From Thiomicrorhabdus marina (GTDB taxonomy: Bacteria > Pseudomonadota > Gammaproteobacteria > Thiomicrospirales > Thiomicrospiraceae): a stretch of 64,000 bases of DNA. Each line of letters begins with the position of its first letter. The first letter of the stretch is position 1. The notes beneath the pieces were generated by a model that worked only from the letters and a program-made list of their open reading frames with translations, was not told the origin of the DNA and ran no database searches. A program made the translations under genes and the position numbers. Positions 1-9,028 of the stretch are shown here, piece after piece. The stretch lies in the NCBI RefSeq assembly GCF_017571465.1, contig NZ_JAGETV010000007.1:86109-150108 (forward strand). The letters are read 5' to 3'.

Positions 1-611
1 AGTCGAGCGGGCAGAGTCGGCAAATGGCTGTATTCCTCGATACGACTGGACGAAGCTATTCACTGCCGGCGCATAGTTTACCGTCGGCACGTTCGCATGG
101 TGAACCATTAACCGGTAGCTTAAAACCCTCTGTCAATAGCAGCTTTACGAAGGTGCTGTTAGCGAATCCGAAAGACAAATTTGTACTGGCAAGTAGTGCT
201 GGTTATGGCTTTGTTACCGAGTTTGAAAATCTCTATTCGAAAAACAAAGCCGGTAAAGCGATGATTACCTTACCAAAAGGTGCCAAGGTATTGACGCCTT
301 CAGCGGTTGCCGATAATCCATTGTTGGCGGTGGTTACCAGTGAACCGCGTTTATTGGTGTTTCCGATGGAGGAATTGCCGGAGTTGGCGAAGGGCAAGGG
401 CAATAAATTGATTCAACTACCAAAAGGCGAAGAGGTCAATGCGGTCTTGGCCTTTAACGAAAACGATAAACTGACCTTAAGAACGGATAAGTATGAAAAG
501 CAGTTCGGGCCGACTGCACTGCAAGAAGCTTTGGGTTCGCGCGCTAAACGCGGCATTGTTTTGCCGCGTACCCTGAAAAAAGTCATCGCGATCGACAAGG
601 TGGAAAACTAG
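1..611 (+). CDS. parC: DNA topoisomerase IV subunit A, C-terminal part (partial)
   Basis: This is the 3' end of the gene for the DNA-cleaving A subunit of topoisomerase IV, which decatenates daughter chromosomes with ParE. The reading frame is open from the window edge, so the ATG at 24 is only an internal Met. The visible part is the C-terminal beta-pinwheel domain. The stretch GRSYSLPAHSLPSAR followed by GEPLTG is the typical ParC blade motif and separates it from GyrA, which has a GyrA box instead. The protein ends at a stop at 609-611 after a basic tail. The N-terminal winged helix and catalytic Tyr lie outside the window. Confidence 0.92.
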   Translation, partial: SSGQSRQMAVFLDTTGRSYSLPAHSLPSARSHGEPLTGSLKPSVNSSFTKVLLANPKDKFVLASSAGYGFVTEFENLYSKNKAGKAMITLPKGAKVLTPSAVADNPLLAVVTSEPRLLVFPMEELPELAKGKGNKLIQLPKGEEVNAVLAFNENDKLTLRTDKYEKQFGPTALQEALGSRAKRGIVLPRTLKKVIAIDKVEN

Positions 612-743
612 GTCTGCTAGTCGCTTTTAAGTTGATGATAATTAAGAGTAAATTAGGTTGACCGTAATTAGTCAGAAGCGCTGTCTGATTGGGTGTTATA
701 ACTTCTGGTACAGCAATTGCTTAATTCAATTTCTGGTCTATGC

Positions 744-769
744 TAAAGATTTTTGCTTATGGCCGTTAA
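744..769 (+). promoter_or_regulatory. possible sigma-28 (FliA) promoter for motAB
   Basis: TAAAGATT at 744-751 and GCCGTTAA at 762-769 resemble the flagellar sigma-28 consensus (TAAAGTTT, 11-nt spacer, GCCGATAA). The spacer here is 10 nt, one short of the optimum. It lies about 85 bp before motA, and motAB genes are classic class 3 flagellar genes. The rest of the 612-853 gap shows nothing else I can assign. Confidence 0.4.
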
Positions 770-853
770 CTCTTTTACGTCAATTTTTTAGAAGGGCGCA
801 CTCCGCGCTTTCGTTGTCTTATATGTCTCATGTAAGTCGTTTATAGGTCGCTT

Positions 854-1696
854 ATGATTGCTAAACCGATTGCCATCTTGATTATCATCGCCAGCTTTTT
901 AGGTGGTTTTGTGATGATGGGTGGAAACCTCGCCGCTTTGTGGCATCCATCTGAATTGGTGGTCATTTTAGGGATTGCGATTGGTGCCTTTATGGCTTCA
1001 ACACCAGTCAATGTCTGGATGCGTACCATGCGTTTTCTCGGACGCTACTTTGCCGGAGACCGTGTTTCCAAAGAGCTTTATCAAGAGACCTTGGCGCTAT
1101 TGGAAGAGTTATCTCGCCTATCTCGCAGTTCCGGTGTTTTGGCATTGGAAAAGCATCTTTTGGCGCCGGAAGATAGTCCTATTTTCTCGCAATATTCTCG
1201 TGTTTTGAAGCATCCTGACTTGAAGAAGTTCATCACTGAAAATTTCAGCTACTTATTATTAAACCCGCCTGCGTCACAGAATTTTCATGACCATTTGCAC
1301 CGTCAGATTAGTGCCATGATTAACTCAATGATGGAAGTGCCGCGTGCTGCCGGTAAGGTTGCCGATTGGTTACCGGGTTTTGGGATTGTCGCCGCGGTTA
1401 TGGGCGTTATTCTGACCATGGATATGCTAGGCGGTGATATGGATGTTGCTGTGATTGGTGGTGCTATAGGAGCCGCTCTGGTTGGTACTCTAACGGGAGT
1501 CTTTGTCGCTTTTGCAGTGATGGCGCCGTTTGTGCATGCTATAGAAGTGATGATTCGTCAGGATAGAAATTTGTTTGAAATGGCGGCCTCATTTATGGAA
1601 TCTTATGCTAACGGTGTATCGCCGAGTTTATCGGTGGAAATTGGTCGTCAGATTGTGCCGCCGGAGTTCGCTGTTCCAAGGCCGGATGAGGAATAA
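854..1696 (+). CDS. motA: flagellar motor stator protein MotA
   Basis: MotA forms the proton- or sodium-conducting stator ring around MotB and pushes on FliG. The 280-residue length is normal for the family. There are four hydrophobic segments: two near the N terminus (about 5-25 and 33-50) and two after residue 165. The third carries the family pattern PGFGIVAAVMGV, and the fourth has GAALVGTLTGVFVAFA. The cytoplasmic loop between segments 2 and 3 is charged, as expected. The start ATG is the first in frame. The stop is 3 nt before motB, so the two genes are one operon. Coupling ion cannot be told from the sequence. Confidence 0.93.
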   Translation: MIAKPIAILIIIASFLGGFVMMGGNLAALWHPSELVVILGIAIGAFMASTPVNVWMRTMRFLGRYFAGDRVSKELYQETLALLEELSRLSRSSGVLALEKHLLAPEDSPIFSQYSRVLKHPDLKKFITENFSYLLLNPPASQNFHDHLHRQISAMINSMMEVPRAAGKVADWLPGFGIVAAVMGVILTMDMLGGDMDVAVIGGAIGAALVGTLTGVFVAFAVMAPFVHAIEVMIRQDRNLFEMAASFMESYANGVSPSLSVEIGRQIVPPEFAVPRPDEE

Positions 1697-1699
1697 TGT

Positions 1700-2437
1700 A
1701 TGTCGGATATGGATGAAGGCGGCGCGCACGGAGGTTCATGGAAAATAGCTCTCGCGGATTTAATGACCGTCCTGATGGTGTTGTTCTTAGTTCTGTGGCT
1801 GATTTCGATTGTCGATCCTAAAGACCGTCAAGCTTTTGTCAATGCCATGCAAGGTGAACCGCCAATAGGTGCCGAAGTCGATGATCAACAACTGTTTACG
1901 CCGCAAGTTGAGTTGATTGATCTGGAGATGAAGCCTCCGGTTAGCCGCGATGAAGTCGAGAAAGCGCTTAAGGACGTGAATCCGAAAGATGTTGAAATCG
2001 AAGAGACTGCCGACTACTTGAAAATCACTTTACACTCGGATAGCTTTTTCGAGAGCGGTCGCGCCACCATTACCGACGCTACGCGTGAACAGTTAGAGGT
2101 GCTGGGCGAGACCTTAGCTGGTCGTGATCAGGCGATTACCATCACCGGTTATACCGATAATATTCCCATTAGTAATCTCGTCTATCCATCTAATTGGGAG
2201 TTGTCGGCAGGGCGTGCAGCGACGGTTGCCAGAACTTTTATTTATATGGGGTTGGCTTCATCACAAATAACTATTTCCGGTAAGGCGGATAATAATCCTG
2301 TGGCGGATAATGACACGGCTTATGGTCGCTCGTTGAATCGTCGGGTGATTATCTTTGTAGATAAGTATCCGGAGGAAACAGAGAAGCCGGTTAGCGAGCC
2401 GCAAGGTAATCCGTTTAAAGCCGGACGCGTCCAGTAA
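1700..2437 (+). CDS. motB: flagellar motor stator protein MotB (OmpA-like domain)
   Basis: MotB anchors the stator to peptidoglycan. The N-terminal pattern SWKIALADLMTVLMVLF contains the invariant ion-binding Asp (Asp20) at the start of the single membrane helix. The C-terminal half (about 110-235) is an OmpA/MotB peptidoglycan-binding domain, with TGYTDNIPI, NWELSAGRA and GRSLNRRV recognisable. At 245 residues it is a short MotB with a small linker. It follows motA after 3 nt. The next gene (moeB) is convergent, only 24 nt away. Confidence 0.93.
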   Translation: MSDMDEGGAHGGSWKIALADLMTVLMVLFLVLWLISIVDPKDRQAFVNAMQGEPPIGAEVDDQQLFTPQVELIDLEMKPPVSRDEVEKALKDVNPKDVEIEETADYLKITLHSDSFFESGRATITDATREQLEVLGETLAGRDQAITITGYTDNIPISNLVYPSNWELSAGRAATVARTFIYMGLASSQITISGKADNNPVADNDTAYGRSLNRRVIIFVDKYPEETEKPVSEPQGNPFKAGRVQ

Positions 2438-2461
2438 TTTATTATTGTGAGTTTTCTTTGT

Positions 2462-3220
2462 TTAAGAGCAGTGCTGGCACTCTGGGTCTTTTTTCAGATT
2501 TAGGGTGCGAATCATCATTGTGTAAGCGTCAATAATCATTAGCTTTCCTGTTAGAGTCGGTAAGCCAAGCAGCGCTTTGACCGCCTCGATTGCCTGCATC
2601 GAACCGACCATGCCGACCACGGGCGACAGTACGCCATTTTGTGAACAGGTCAGTTCTTGACCGCTGTCTTCCGAGTAAAGGCATTGATAACATGGGCTGT
2701 CAGGATTGCGGAAATCATAGGTGCTCAGTTGACCTTCCCAGCGAATTGCCGCACCGGAAATCAACGGCTTTTGTGCTTTGTGACAAGTGCGGTTCAGGGC
2801 AAAGCGCGACGCGAAATTATCGGTACAATCCAGAACCACATCAGCACTGATAACCAATTCTTGTATCTCTTCTTCACTTAATTTGCGGTCGATAGTTGCA
2901 ATCTCAATTAGGCGGTTTAGTTGGGCTAAATTGCTTTTTGCCGAGGCGACTTTTGCTTGGCCGACATTGAGTTCGCGATGCACGATTTGACGTTGCAGAT
3001 TGGAGTCATCGACTTCATCGAAATCGACCAGCGTTAGTTTGCCAATGCCAGCGGCAGCCAGATAAAGCGATGCCGGCGAGCCTAGACCTCCTAAACCGAA
3101 AATCACCGCGTGCGACTGCGCCAAGGTCAGTTGACCGCTGTAGTCGATTTCCGGCATTAGAATTTGGCGGCTGTAGCGTGAAAGTTCTTCGTTACTTAGT
3201 TCGGTTTTATTGGGATTCAT
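2462..3220 (-). CDS. moeB: MoeB/ThiF/HesA-family adenylyltransferase
   Basis: This E1-like enzyme adenylates the C-terminal Gly-Gly of a ubiquitin-like sulfur carrier (MoaD or ThiS) for molybdopterin or thiamine synthesis. It begins with the family signature RYSRQILMPEID, then the nucleotide-binding loop GLGGLGS and the Arg finger region NLQRQIVH. Two Cys pairs, CYQC and CQHC, form the structural zinc site. The length of 252 fits MoeB; there is no rhodanese extension. It is last in the leftward block hemA-prfA-prmC-moeB, 8 nt after prmC. MoeB is preferred over ThiF from length and this neighbourhood, but the two cannot be fully separated by eye. Confidence 0.85.
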   Translation of the reverse strand: MNPNKTELSNEELSRYSRQILMPEIDYSGQLTLAQSHAVIFGLGGLGSPASLYLAAAGIGKLTLVDFDEVDDSNLQRQIVHRELNVGQAKVASAKSNLAQLNRLIEIATIDRKLSEEEIQELVISADVVLDCTDNFASRFALNRTCHKAQKPLISGAAIRWEGQLSTYDFRNPDSPCYQCLYSEDSGQELTCSQNGVLSPVVGMVGSMQAIEAVKALLGLPTLTGKLMIIDAYTMMIRTLNLKKDPECQHCS

Positions 3221-3228
3221 AATCCGTC

Positions 3229-4089
3229 CTATTTGCTGCTTGGCATCTGCCCGAAAGTAATGCGGTCATTAGTGCCGTAATCTTGGCGGCTTTCGATATT
3301 GATATAACCGTCTTGGCGCAGAATTTCTTGCACCGCTTGTGCTTGATTATACCCGTGCTCAATTAGCAACCAGCCCGCTGCTTTGAGGTGCGCTTTGGCT
3401 TGTTCGCTAATCAAGCGAATATCGTCCAGTCCATCGGCGCCAGAAGTTAAAGCGGTAATCGGTTCAAAGCGTACATCGCCTTGCTCAAGATGCGGGTCTT
3501 GTTCTTCAATGTAGGGTGGGTTGCTGGCAATAAGGTCAAATTGTTTACCGGCCAAAGGTTCGCACCAAGAGCCGTGTAAGCAGGTAATCGGGAGGTTTAG
3601 AGTTTCGCTGTTGTTCTTAGCGACGGCCAGCGCGGCTTCAGAAAAATCGACGGCGCTGATAGTGGCATGTGGCAATTCGGATTTTAGTGCTAGGGCAATA
3701 GCACCGGTGCCGGTACCTAAATCGGCAATCTCTGCTTGCGGTTTGTCGGCGAGAAGTTGCAGTGCGGTTTCCACTAGGGTTTCAGTGTCTGGACGCGGGA
3801 TAAGCGTGTCTGGCGTGACTTTAAGGCTTAACCCCCAAAACTCGCGTTCACCAATCAGGTGGGCAATCGGTTTGCCGAGCATGCGTTCACGACATAAATT
3901 GCGAAACTGTACGACGACATCATTATCGACAATTTTTTCCGGCCAAGTGTATAGATAGGTGCGGTCTTTATCGAGCAGATGTGCCAGCAGGATTTCAGCT
4001 TCCAGTTTTGGAGAATCGACAAAGGCACAAGGCTCCATGGCTTGAGAACCTTGTGTCAGCACCTGCTCAATGGAATAGCCGACCTGCAT
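3229..4089 (-). CDS. prmC: peptide chain release factor N5-glutamine methyltransferase PrmC
   Basis: PrmC methylates the Gln of the GGQ motif in release factors RF1 and RF2 using S-adenosylmethionine. The N-terminal helical domain covers about 1-80 and contains EAEILLAHLL. The catalytic Rossmann domain follows, with the SAM loop DLGTGTGAIALAL and the substrate motif NPPYI that binds the Gln side chain. The length of 286 is typical. Its target gene prfA lies directly upstream, separated by 4 nt, which is the conserved bacterial arrangement. Confidence 0.95.
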   Translation of the reverse strand: MQVGYSIEQVLTQGSQAMEPCAFVDSPKLEAEILLAHLLDKDRTYLYTWPEKIVDNDVVVQFRNLCRERMLGKPIAHLIGEREFWGLSLKVTPDTLIPRPDTETLVETALQLLADKPQAEIADLGTGTGAIALALKSELPHATISAVDFSEAALAVAKNNSETLNLPITCLHGSWCEPLAGKQFDLIASNPPYIEEQDPHLEQGDVRFEPITALTSGADGLDDIRLISEQAKAHLKAAGWLLIEHGYNQAQAVQEILRQDGYINIESRQDYGTNDRITFGQMPSSK

Positions 4090-4093
4090 CTAT

Positions 4094-5182
4094 TTAGCTG
4101 TCTGCGTTCAATGAGGCAAGCTGTTCCGCTTGATGTTCCTGAATCAGCGGGTCAATGACATGATTCAAGCCGCCGTTCATCACTTCATCCAATTTATAAA
4201 GGGTTAGGTTGATGCGGTGGTCGGTGACGCGGCCCTGCGGATAATTGTAGGTGCGAATTCGTTCTGAACGGTCACCGCTGCCGACTAAGCTCTTACGCTC
4301 TTGGGCGATTTCAGCATCGTGTGCTTGCTGTTTGGTATCCATAATACGTGCTGCCAAAAGCGACATGGCACGGGCACGGTTTTTGTGCTGCGAACGTTCA
4401 TCTTGACATTCCACTACTGTGCCGGTCGGCAAGTGAGTGATACGGATTGCTGAATCGGTTTTGTTAACGTGCTGACCACCTGCACCCGAGGCACGGAAAG
4501 TATCCACTTTTAGGTCGGACGGATTCAGTTCGACCTGTTCGACATCCGGTGCTTCCGCCATGATAACCACCGTTGCTGCTGAAGTATGGACACGGCCTTG
4601 AGTTTCAGTGGCTGGTACACGTTGTACGCGATGTGCGCCGGATTCAAACTTCAAGCGCGAATAAGCGCCGGCACCGATAATACGCGCGATAATCTCTTTA
4701 TAACCGCCATGCTCGCCTTCATTGGAGTTGATGACTTCGACCTTCCATTTCATCGATTCTGCATAACGAGAATACATTTTGAACAGGTCGCCGGCGAAAA
4801 TCGCGGCTTCGTCTCCACCGGTACCGGCACGTACTTCCAAGAAGATATTGGACTCATCGCGAGGATCTTTCGGTAGCAGCATTTTCTGCAAATCTTGTTC
4901 GAAACCTTCAATCGCCGCTTTCAGTTCAGGAATTTCTTCCTTAGCCATTTCTGCCATCTCTGGATCGCCGGAACGGAGCATTTCGTCGGCTTCATTCAAG
5001 TCGCTTTCGGCACTAATATAGGAATTGAATGTCTCCACCACTGGCGTCAATTGTGCATGCTCTTTAGTCAGTGCTGTGAATTTGTTCATATCAGCCATGA
5101 CATCCGGATCGGAAATCAGGTGGTTTAGCTCTTCAAGGCGTTCCACTAAGGTTTCTAGTTTTATGCGAATCGACTGTTTCAC
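4094..5182 (-). CDS. prfA: peptide chain release factor 1
   Basis: RF1 terminates translation at UAA and UAG. Both diagnostic motifs are visible: PAT (in [13 protein letters not shown]), which reads the stop codon, and GGQ (in [10 protein letters not shown]), which triggers peptidyl-tRNA hydrolysis. The length of 362 residues is standard. It lies between hemA and prmC in a leftward operon. A 71-nt gap separates it from hemA and contains a small GCCGT/ACGGC inverted repeat of unknown value. Confidence 0.97.
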   Translation of the reverse strand: MKQSIRIKLETLVERLEELNHLISDPDVMADMNKFTALTKEHAQLTPVVETFNSYISAESDLNEADEMLRSGDPEMAEMAKEEIPELKAAIEGFEQDLQKMLLPKDPRDESNIFLEVRAGTGGDEAAIFAGDLFKMYSRYAESMKWKVEVINSNEGEHGGYKEIIARIIGAGAYSRLKFESGAHRVQRVPATETQGRVHTSAATVVIMAEAPDVEQVELNPSDLKVDTFRASGAGGQHVNKTDSAIRITHLPTGTVVECQDERSQHKNRARAMSLLAARIMDTKQQAHDAEIAQERKSLVGSGDRSERIRTYNYPQGRVTDHRINLTLYKLDEVMNGGLNHVIDPLIQEHQAEQLASLNADS

Positions 5183-5253
5183 GGTGGTTATCTCTTAAAT
5201 TTGTATGAATAGGGTGAATGCTGCCGTGCAGGAGGTACGGCGAGTTGGCCTAG

Positions 5254-6531
5254 CTATTTTTTGCAGACCGGATCGTCACGGCAGATAAGTAGCTGTGCGG
5301 CATTATCGATAAGGTTCTGATCGCCTTCCAGACCGGCTTTATTCAGCTTGGCAGTCGGAGTATGTAGTAGACGGTTGGTCAATTGATTGGCAAGACGTTT
5401 AATGACGTCTTCGATATCATTGCCTTGTTCAATTTGATGCAAGGCGTGTTCTAACGCTTGTTCTTTAATCTGCATCGCTTGTTGGCGATACTCTTGGATA
5501 ATCGGTTTAACCTGCGCGATGGCGTTTTGTTGCGCCATGAAGTTTTCCGCTTGCAGATCGATGATTTCTTCGGCTTGCAGGGCGGCGCTTTGGCGCGATT
5601 GTTTATTGCTCTCGATAATCTCTTGCAGGTCATCGACGGTATATAGATAAACATTGTCTAAATTGCCGATGCTGGCTTCAATGTCTCGTGGCACGGCAAT
5701 ATCAACCATAAACATCGGACGGTTTTTGCGTTTCTTTAAGGCTTGCTTAACTTGGTCGCGTTTTAGAATCGCATAAGGGCTACCGGTCGAGCCGATAACA
5801 ATATCCGCTTCATGAAGGTGGTCGTCTAACTCTTCTAACTGAATACCGTAACCGGCAACGCTTTCCGCCAGACGATGGGCGCGTTCGTATGTACGGTTAG
5901 CGATAATCAGCTTGCCGATATTGGCTTCTTTTAAATGACGTGCCACTAATTCGATCGTCTCACCGGCACCGAGCAAAACAGCCGTTTGTTCGCTAAGATC
6001 ACCAAAGAACTGTTTAGAAAGCGAAACAGCCGAGAATGCGACTGAAACCGGGCTAGTGCCGATAGCGGTGTCGGTACGGACTTGCTTGACGGTTTTAAAG
6101 ATGTGCTGGAACAGCGTGTCCATAGTTTGGTGGATGCCGTCATTCTTGTGCGCAGCATTGTAGGCGTCTTTAATCTGTCCGAAAATCTGCGGTTCACCTA
6201 GTACTAGGGAGTTCAAACCTGAAGCAACACGCATAATGTGCTTAACCGCATCAATGTCTTGATGTTGGTATAGGAATGGCTCGATACTACGTTCCGGTAA
6301 ATTAAAAAAATCATGTAGCCATTGGCGAATTTTTTCAACGTCAGCTTCGTTCTTCTGAGTGCTGTAAATCTCGGTGCGATTGCAGGTAGAAAGGATAATG
6401 CATTCGGAAACTAAGGATTGCGCTTTCAGTTCTTGAAAGGCTTTTTTGGCTAAGTCAGGGGTAAACGATACGGTTTCACGGATATCGACAGGAGCCGTTT
6501 CGTGATTGACACCGAGAGTGATTAGCTTCAT
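5254..6531 (-). CDS. hemA: glutamyl-tRNA reductase
   Basis: HemA reduces glutamyl-tRNA(Glu) to glutamate-1-semialdehyde, the first committed step of C5-pathway tetrapyrrole synthesis. The catalytic Cys50 sits in LSTCNRTEIY. The NADPH domain carries LLGAGETIELVARHL, and the C-terminal dimerisation helix spans roughly 320-415. The length of 425 is normal. It is the first gene of the leftward operon with prfA, prmC and moeB. In many gammaproteobacteria lolB and ispE sit next to hemA; here neither is present, and a TPR gene is divergent instead. Confidence 0.96.
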   Translation of the reverse strand: MKLITLGVNHETAPVDIRETVSFTPDLAKKAFQELKAQSLVSECIILSTCNRTEIYSTQKNEADVEKIRQWLHDFFNLPERSIEPFLYQHQDIDAVKHIMRVASGLNSLVLGEPQIFGQIKDAYNAAHKNDGIHQTMDTLFQHIFKTVKQVRTDTAIGTSPVSVAFSAVSLSKQFFGDLSEQTAVLLGAGETIELVARHLKEANIGKLIIANRTYERAHRLAESVAGYGIQLEELDDHLHEADIVIGSTGSPYAILKRDQVKQALKKRKNRPMFMVDIAVPRDIEASIGNLDNVYLYTVDDLQEIIESNKQSRQSAALQAEEIIDLQAENFMAQQNAIAQVKPIIQEYRQQAMQIKEQALEHALHQIEQGNDIEDVIKRLANQLTNRLLHTPTAKLNKAGLEGDQNLIDNAAQLLICRDDPVCKK

Positions 6532-6934
6532 ATTAAGTGTTTACCGTTGACCCAAAAAGCGTATGCAGACGCATCCAAAGAGGCGTAATTCTGCTAAATT
6601 ATCGACATAATTGCAAGTTTTTGTCTATCGCCCGGCATTGTCGTTGCTTCGGTAATGGAATCATTTATTTAGGCATATCGGGCAAGGTGAAAAAATGCGA
6701 TAAATCGCTCTACGTAGGAATATTCAAGGTTTCCCCAAGATTGATGGCAGTTAACCTTTTTACTTATCGTTACAATATTAAGATTGCAGTTTTGCAGTAG
6801 ACCTGAAAAGATGGTTCTCGTGAACCTGGTTCAAATCTGTCGTATTCTGTGACCAGAAGTGCTTTATAAGCATCATTTTTCATCACTTCTAAACTTAATG
6901 ACCGCTCGTCTATAGCTTTAACATTTGAGACATT
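6532..6934. other. divergent intergenic region hemA / TPR gene
   Basis: This 400-bp gap must hold the promoters of both divergent genes. Apart from that, it contains an overlapping dyad at 6813-6832 (GGTTC-TCGT-GAACC followed by GAACC-T-GGTTC), which could be an operator. I do not support a coding gene here: the 87-codon frame crossing it has no ribosome-binding site and no recognisable features. Confidence 0.4.
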
Positions 6935-8785
6935 ATGAAAACAAAATTGCCACAGTTTATACCTCTACCTTTTAAACCGACTGCGATTCGTTCATTGGTA
7001 CTTTGCGCCAGTTTGCTCGGTATACAAGGTTGTGCATCGGTAGATGCAGGTATTGAGAAAAATAATGCCCCTGTGATTAATTTGGCTAATAGTGAGCAAG
7101 CGGAACCGAGTAAAGAGGTCAGTGAGAAAACGGATTCTGTTATAGCGGCGGTTGAGCCAATTCATAATTTTATTTCCGATAAACGTCTGACTGCCGAGCA
7201 GATGTTTATGTTACTGCAAGCTGAAATGCGTCTTAAGCGCGGTTTAACCGGTCAGGCTTATCAGATCTATTATCAACTGGCAGAAGAGACGCAAGATACG
7301 GAAATTGCCAAGCACTCCTTTAATGTCGCTATGGCAACTTTCAGTGCTGATAACATTAATGAGGCCGTGGCTTTATGGCGTAAGTTGGATCCTAAAGCCG
7401 AGGATGCTTGGCGTGCAAGTTTTGTGCTGAGTTTGCGAGCCGGTAATTTATCGCAGGCGTTAGAAGAGTGGCAGAATTATGCAGACCTGACTCCGGCTGA
7501 TATCAACCAGGATATTTTAGTTGCTGCAAAACGTGCTGTGTCCGGCATGATTGGCGATTTAGTGATTGCGCAGGATTTCATGAACTTGATTGTCGAGCGA
7601 TATTCTCAACAATGGGCAAGTTATCTCGGTCAAGGCATGATTGCTGCGGCTAAGAAAGATTATCCTCTTGCGTTGGAGGGATTAAATAAGTCGCTGTCAT
7701 TTGATGATTTTGAAGAAAGGGATCAAGTTTACACTCTATTGGCTAAGATTTATCTGCAGATGGGGCAATACCAGCAGGGTATTGCGCAACTCCGCAGCTA
7801 TGCCGAGAAAAATCCCGAAGATATTGAATTGCAGGAACGCCTAGCACGTCTTGAAGTGCAAGCTGGTATGAATGCCGATGCACAAGTGCGTTATCAAAAA
7901 ATTGTTGATGCGAATCCTGAACAATATTCAGCCAAGTTTGCTTTGGCATTATTACAGTTAGAAAATAAAGAGTTTGTCCCGGCGAAACAGGCGTTTACCG
8001 AATTGCTGGAAATTCCGGCCTATACAGAAATTGGTAATTATTATCTTGGTTATGCGCTGCAAGAAGAAGGCCGAAATGAAGAAGCGTTACAGTTTTTTTC
8101 CAAGGTAGAATCGCCGGTTTATCAAACTGATGCGCTGTTACATCAAGCGGAGATTTATTTTTCGCAGAATGAAAAAGATAAGGCTTATCAAAGTTTAGCG
8201 AAGGTTGATGTTAGTAAACAAGCCAATCAGGTTAAGATGCTATTGGCTAAAGCGATTTTTTTGCGTTTAGAAGATAAATATTCCGAAGCAGCCGATGTAT
8301 TACAACAATTATTGGATGTACAGCCAGATAATCAACGCGCTCTGTTGGAACAGGCGAATATCTTTTATGCCTTAGAACGTTTTGCAGATTACGAAACAAA
8401 CATGCAACAATTGCTGCATCTGGATGAAAACAATGTCGATGCGTTGAACGGCCTAGGTTATTACTATGCCGAGCAGGGTATTAATTTGCCGCAAGCTCAG
8501 CTTTTAATTGAGCGTGCTTTGCAAATAGAGCCGGATAACTTTTTCATTCTTGATAGTATGGGTTGGGTTCTATTTCAACAAAAACGGTATGCAGACGCGG
8601 TGCCTTATCTGGAAAAAGCTTACGCCGTCAAAGACGATGAAGTGGTTGGCGAGCATTTGATTCGTGCCTACTGGATGGCGGGGATGAAAGGCAAAGCGCA
8701 AGCGTTATGGGATGAATTTTCCGAGCGTTTTAAGAAAAATCAAGAGTTTACGAATTTACAAGAATGGATTCAGAAAGGTAGTTGA
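6935..8785 (+). CDS. TPR-repeat lipoprotein
   Basis: The N terminus has a basic region, a hydrophobic stretch (SLVLCASLLGIQG) and Cys33, which reads as a lipoprotein signal, though the lipobox (I-Q-G-C) is not ideal. From about residue 70 to the end the protein is a string of tetratricopeptide repeats, for example YYLGYALQEEGRNEEALQFF and GLGYYYAEQGINLPQAQ. Such proteins are outer-membrane scaffolds, comparable to the large TPR protein upstream of lolB in pseudomonads. The partner is unknown. The start at 6935 has only a weak Shine-Dalgarno. Neither lolB nor ispE follows; tRNA-Gln comes next. Confidence 0.8.
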   Translation: MKTKLPQFIPLPFKPTAIRSLVLCASLLGIQGCASVDAGIEKNNAPVINLANSEQAEPSKEVSEKTDSVIAAVEPIHNFISDKRLTAEQMFMLLQAEMRLKRGLTGQAYQIYYQLAEETQDTEIAKHSFNVAMATFSADNINEAVALWRKLDPKAEDAWRASFVLSLRAGNLSQALEEWQNYADLTPADINQDILVAAKRAVSGMIGDLVIAQDFMNLIVERYSQQWASYLGQGMIAAAKKDYPLALEGLNKSLSFDDFEERDQVYTLLAKIYLQMGQYQQGIAQLRSYAEKNPEDIELQERLARLEVQAGMNADAQVRYQKIVDANPEQYSAKFALALLQLENKEFVPAKQAFTELLEIPAYTEIGNYYLGYALQEEGRNEEALQFFSKVESPVYQTDALLHQAEIYFSQNEKDKAYQSLAKVDVSKQANQVKMLLAKAIFLRLEDKYSEAADVLQQLLDVQPDNQRALLEQANIFYALERFADYETNMQQLLHLDENNVDALNGLGYYYAEQGINLPQAQLLIERALQIEPDNFFILDSMGWVLFQQKRYADAVPYLEKAYAVKDDEVVGEHLIRAYWMAGMKGKAQALWDEFSERFKKNQEFTNLQEWIQKGS

Positions 8786-8838
8786 TAAGTAGCGTGGTAT
8801 AAGGTCATAAAGTTTGCCGAATTTTTTCTAAAAAAATG

Positions 8839-8866
8839 TTGAACTTTCAAAAAATGGCTGTATCAT
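8839..8866 (+). promoter_or_regulatory. sigma-70 promoter for tRNA-Gln
   Basis: TTGAAC (8839-8844) and TATCAT (8861-8866) are separated by 16 nt. The predicted start is about 25 nt before the mature tRNA 5' end at 8898, a normal tRNA leader length. Confidence 0.6.
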
Positions 8867-8897
8867 ACGCACCTGTCTCGAATGACACAGATACAAC

Positions 8898-8972
8898 AGG
8901 GATATGGCCAAGTGGTAAGGCATCTGGTTTTGATCCAGTGTACCGCAGGTTCGAATCCTGCTATCCCTGCCA
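8898..8972 (+). tRNA. tRNA-Gln (anticodon TTG)
   Basis: The 75-nt sequence folds as a cloverleaf. The acceptor AGGGATA pairs with TATCCCT, followed by discriminator G and an encoded CCA. The anticodon loop TTTTGAT carries TTG for Gln, and the T loop is TTCGAAT. The 27:43 pair at the base of the anticodon stem appears to be a U-U mismatch. It lies between the TPR gene and prs. Confidence 0.96.
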
Positions 8973-9028
8973 TTATCTGCCTTCCGAATTCCCCAAATCA
9001 TTTTTTCCTCTGAACAGGAGCGCCTTAA

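Noticed and set aside
658..846. 62-codon frame between parC and motA
   Set aside because: No ribosome site; overlaps the possible sigma-28 promoter.
6537..6800. Possible small gene upstream of the TPR lipoprotein
   Set aside because: No ribosome-binding site, no domain, Cys/Arg-rich composition typical of non-coding DNA; lies in a divergent promoter region.
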